Origin: Burkholderiaceae bacterium | GTDB taxonomy: Bacteria; Pseudomonadota; Gammaproteobacteria; Burkholderiales; Burkholderiaceae | Direction of reading: 5' to 3' | Length of the DNA: 5,604 bases | Assembly: GCA_022701965.1 (NCBI GenBank) | Contig: JAKONL010000242.1 | Span: 1-5,604 of the forward strand | Shown: in pieces, positions 5,355 through 5,604 of the stretch | Numbering within the stretch: the first letter of the stretch is position 1 | How the letters are laid out: every line of letters starts with the position of its first letter | The notes under the pieces: model-generated | The model's input: only the letters and a program-made list of their open reading frames with translations | Told to the model about the DNA's origin: nothing | The model's database searches: none | Position numbers and translations under genes: made by a program

Positions 5355-5604
5355 TCAGGCCTTGGCGTCGGCCTCGCACTTCTTCATGAAGCTGGTCTTC
5401 GCGGCACCGGCGAGCGCCTTGCCGTTCTTGTCGATCGCCTTGGCGGCGCAGGCCGGGGCGGCGGCGGCCTTGCCGTCCTTCTCGCACTTCTTCATGAAGC
5501 TGGTCTTCGCGGCACCGGCGAGCGCCTTGCCGTTCTTGTCCACGGCCTGGGTGGCGCAGCTGGCGCCGGCAGCGGGGGCGGCCATCGGCGTGGCGGCCTT
5601 GTCC
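5355..5604 (-). CDS. PsiF-repeat protein (5' end outside window)
   Basis: 82 residues are visible up to the TGA stop. The protein has two PsiF-type repeats, about residues 22-46 and 58-82 of the visible part. Each reads C, then about 23 residues with KNGKALAGAAKTSFMKK, then C, the pattern of E. coli PsiF (phosphate-starvation-inducible, function unknown). The repeats are separated by an Ala/Lys/Pro linker, and each carries a Cys pair with C-x23-C spacing that could form a disulfide in the periplasm. The frame is open to the window edge, with Ala/Pro-rich residues before the first Met (5585). That Met has no signal peptide behind it, so I infer that the true start and a secretion signal lie upstream, beyond 5604. 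The gene converges on the DUF2214 gene with 4 bases between stops. Its two repeats share a perfect 60-bp DNA repeat. Confidence 0.88.
   Translation of the reverse strand, partial: DKAATPMAAPAAGASCATQAVDKNGKALAGAAKTSFMKKCEKDGKAAAAPACAAKAIDKNGKALAGAAKTSFMKKCEADAKA
5373..5432. repeat. 60-bp perfect direct repeat, copy 1 (C-terminal PsiF repeat)
   Basis: Identical base for base to 5481-5540, 108 bp away (36 codons, in frame). It encodes 20 residues from DKNGKAL to KKCE in the second PsiF repeat. Confidence 0.95.
5481..5540. repeat. 60-bp perfect direct repeat, copy 2 (N-terminal PsiF repeat)
   Basis: Second identical copy, encoding the same 20 residues in the first PsiF repeat. Flanking codons differ between the copies (for example AVDKN versus AIDKN contexts with different DNA), so the identity is limited to this block. 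Confidence 0.95.

Noticed and set aside
5357..5374. Small inverted repeat AGGCC/GGCCT near the convergent gene ends, considered as a terminator
   Set aside because: Only 5-bp arms, inside the PsiF coding end, with no following T tract.
5041..5487. Minus-strand frame across the PsiF and DUF2214 genes
   Set aside because: Out of frame with the PsiF repeats and antisense to DUF2214; no coherent protein.
5373..5540. Spaced direct repeats considered as a CRISPR or mobile-element signature
   Set aside because: Only two copies, in frame within a protein whose family is defined by this repeat.

Overview
The window is uniformly GC-rich (all genes are dominated by G/C at third positions). Its gene families and codon usage fit a betaproteobacterium of the order Burkholderiales, most likely Comamonadaceae (Variovorax/Acidovorax-like). 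That placement is a judgement from protein sequences, not a database result.

Left part (1-3799, all minus strand): a four-gene operon reading right to left. It runs TetR repressor (3188-3799), DHA2/EmrB-like inner-membrane drug:H+ transporter (1548-3191), EmrA/HlyD-type periplasmic adaptor (334-1488) and the N-terminal 112 residues of a NodT-type outer-membrane efflux lipoprotein (1-337, cut by the window edge). Together these make a complete tripartite multidrug pump spanning inner membrane, periplasm and outer membrane, with its likely local repressor encoded first. Two junctions (tetR/MFS and adaptor/OMF) are 4-base GTGA stop/start overlaps with good Shine-Dalgarno sequences inside the upstream gene. 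The MFS/adaptor junction has a 59-base spacer without a clear ribosome-binding site.

Centre (3800-3947): a 148-bp divergent regulatory region. Its main feature is a perfect inverted repeat, TTTCGGAAC-N6-GTTCCGAAA (3839-3862), which sits where the tetR transcript is expected to start and is the best candidate operator. A 9-bp GC-rich motif is repeated with 10-bp spacing next to the divergent gene.

Right part (3948-5604): a LysR-type regulator (3948-4901, plus strand) overlaps by ATGA a small four-helix membrane protein of the DUF2214 family (4898-5350). Four bases further on, in convergent orientation, ends a PsiF-repeat protein (5355-5604, minus strand; its 5' end and signal peptide lie outside the window). 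Its two repeats share a perfect 60-bp direct repeat.

I see no RNA genes, mobile elements, CRISPR arrays or integration scars. The window reads as chromosomal regulatory/efflux territory. The most interesting points are the palindromic operator, the HemJ-like residue pattern of the LysR-linked DUF2214 protein, and the DNA-identical repeats in the PsiF gene.
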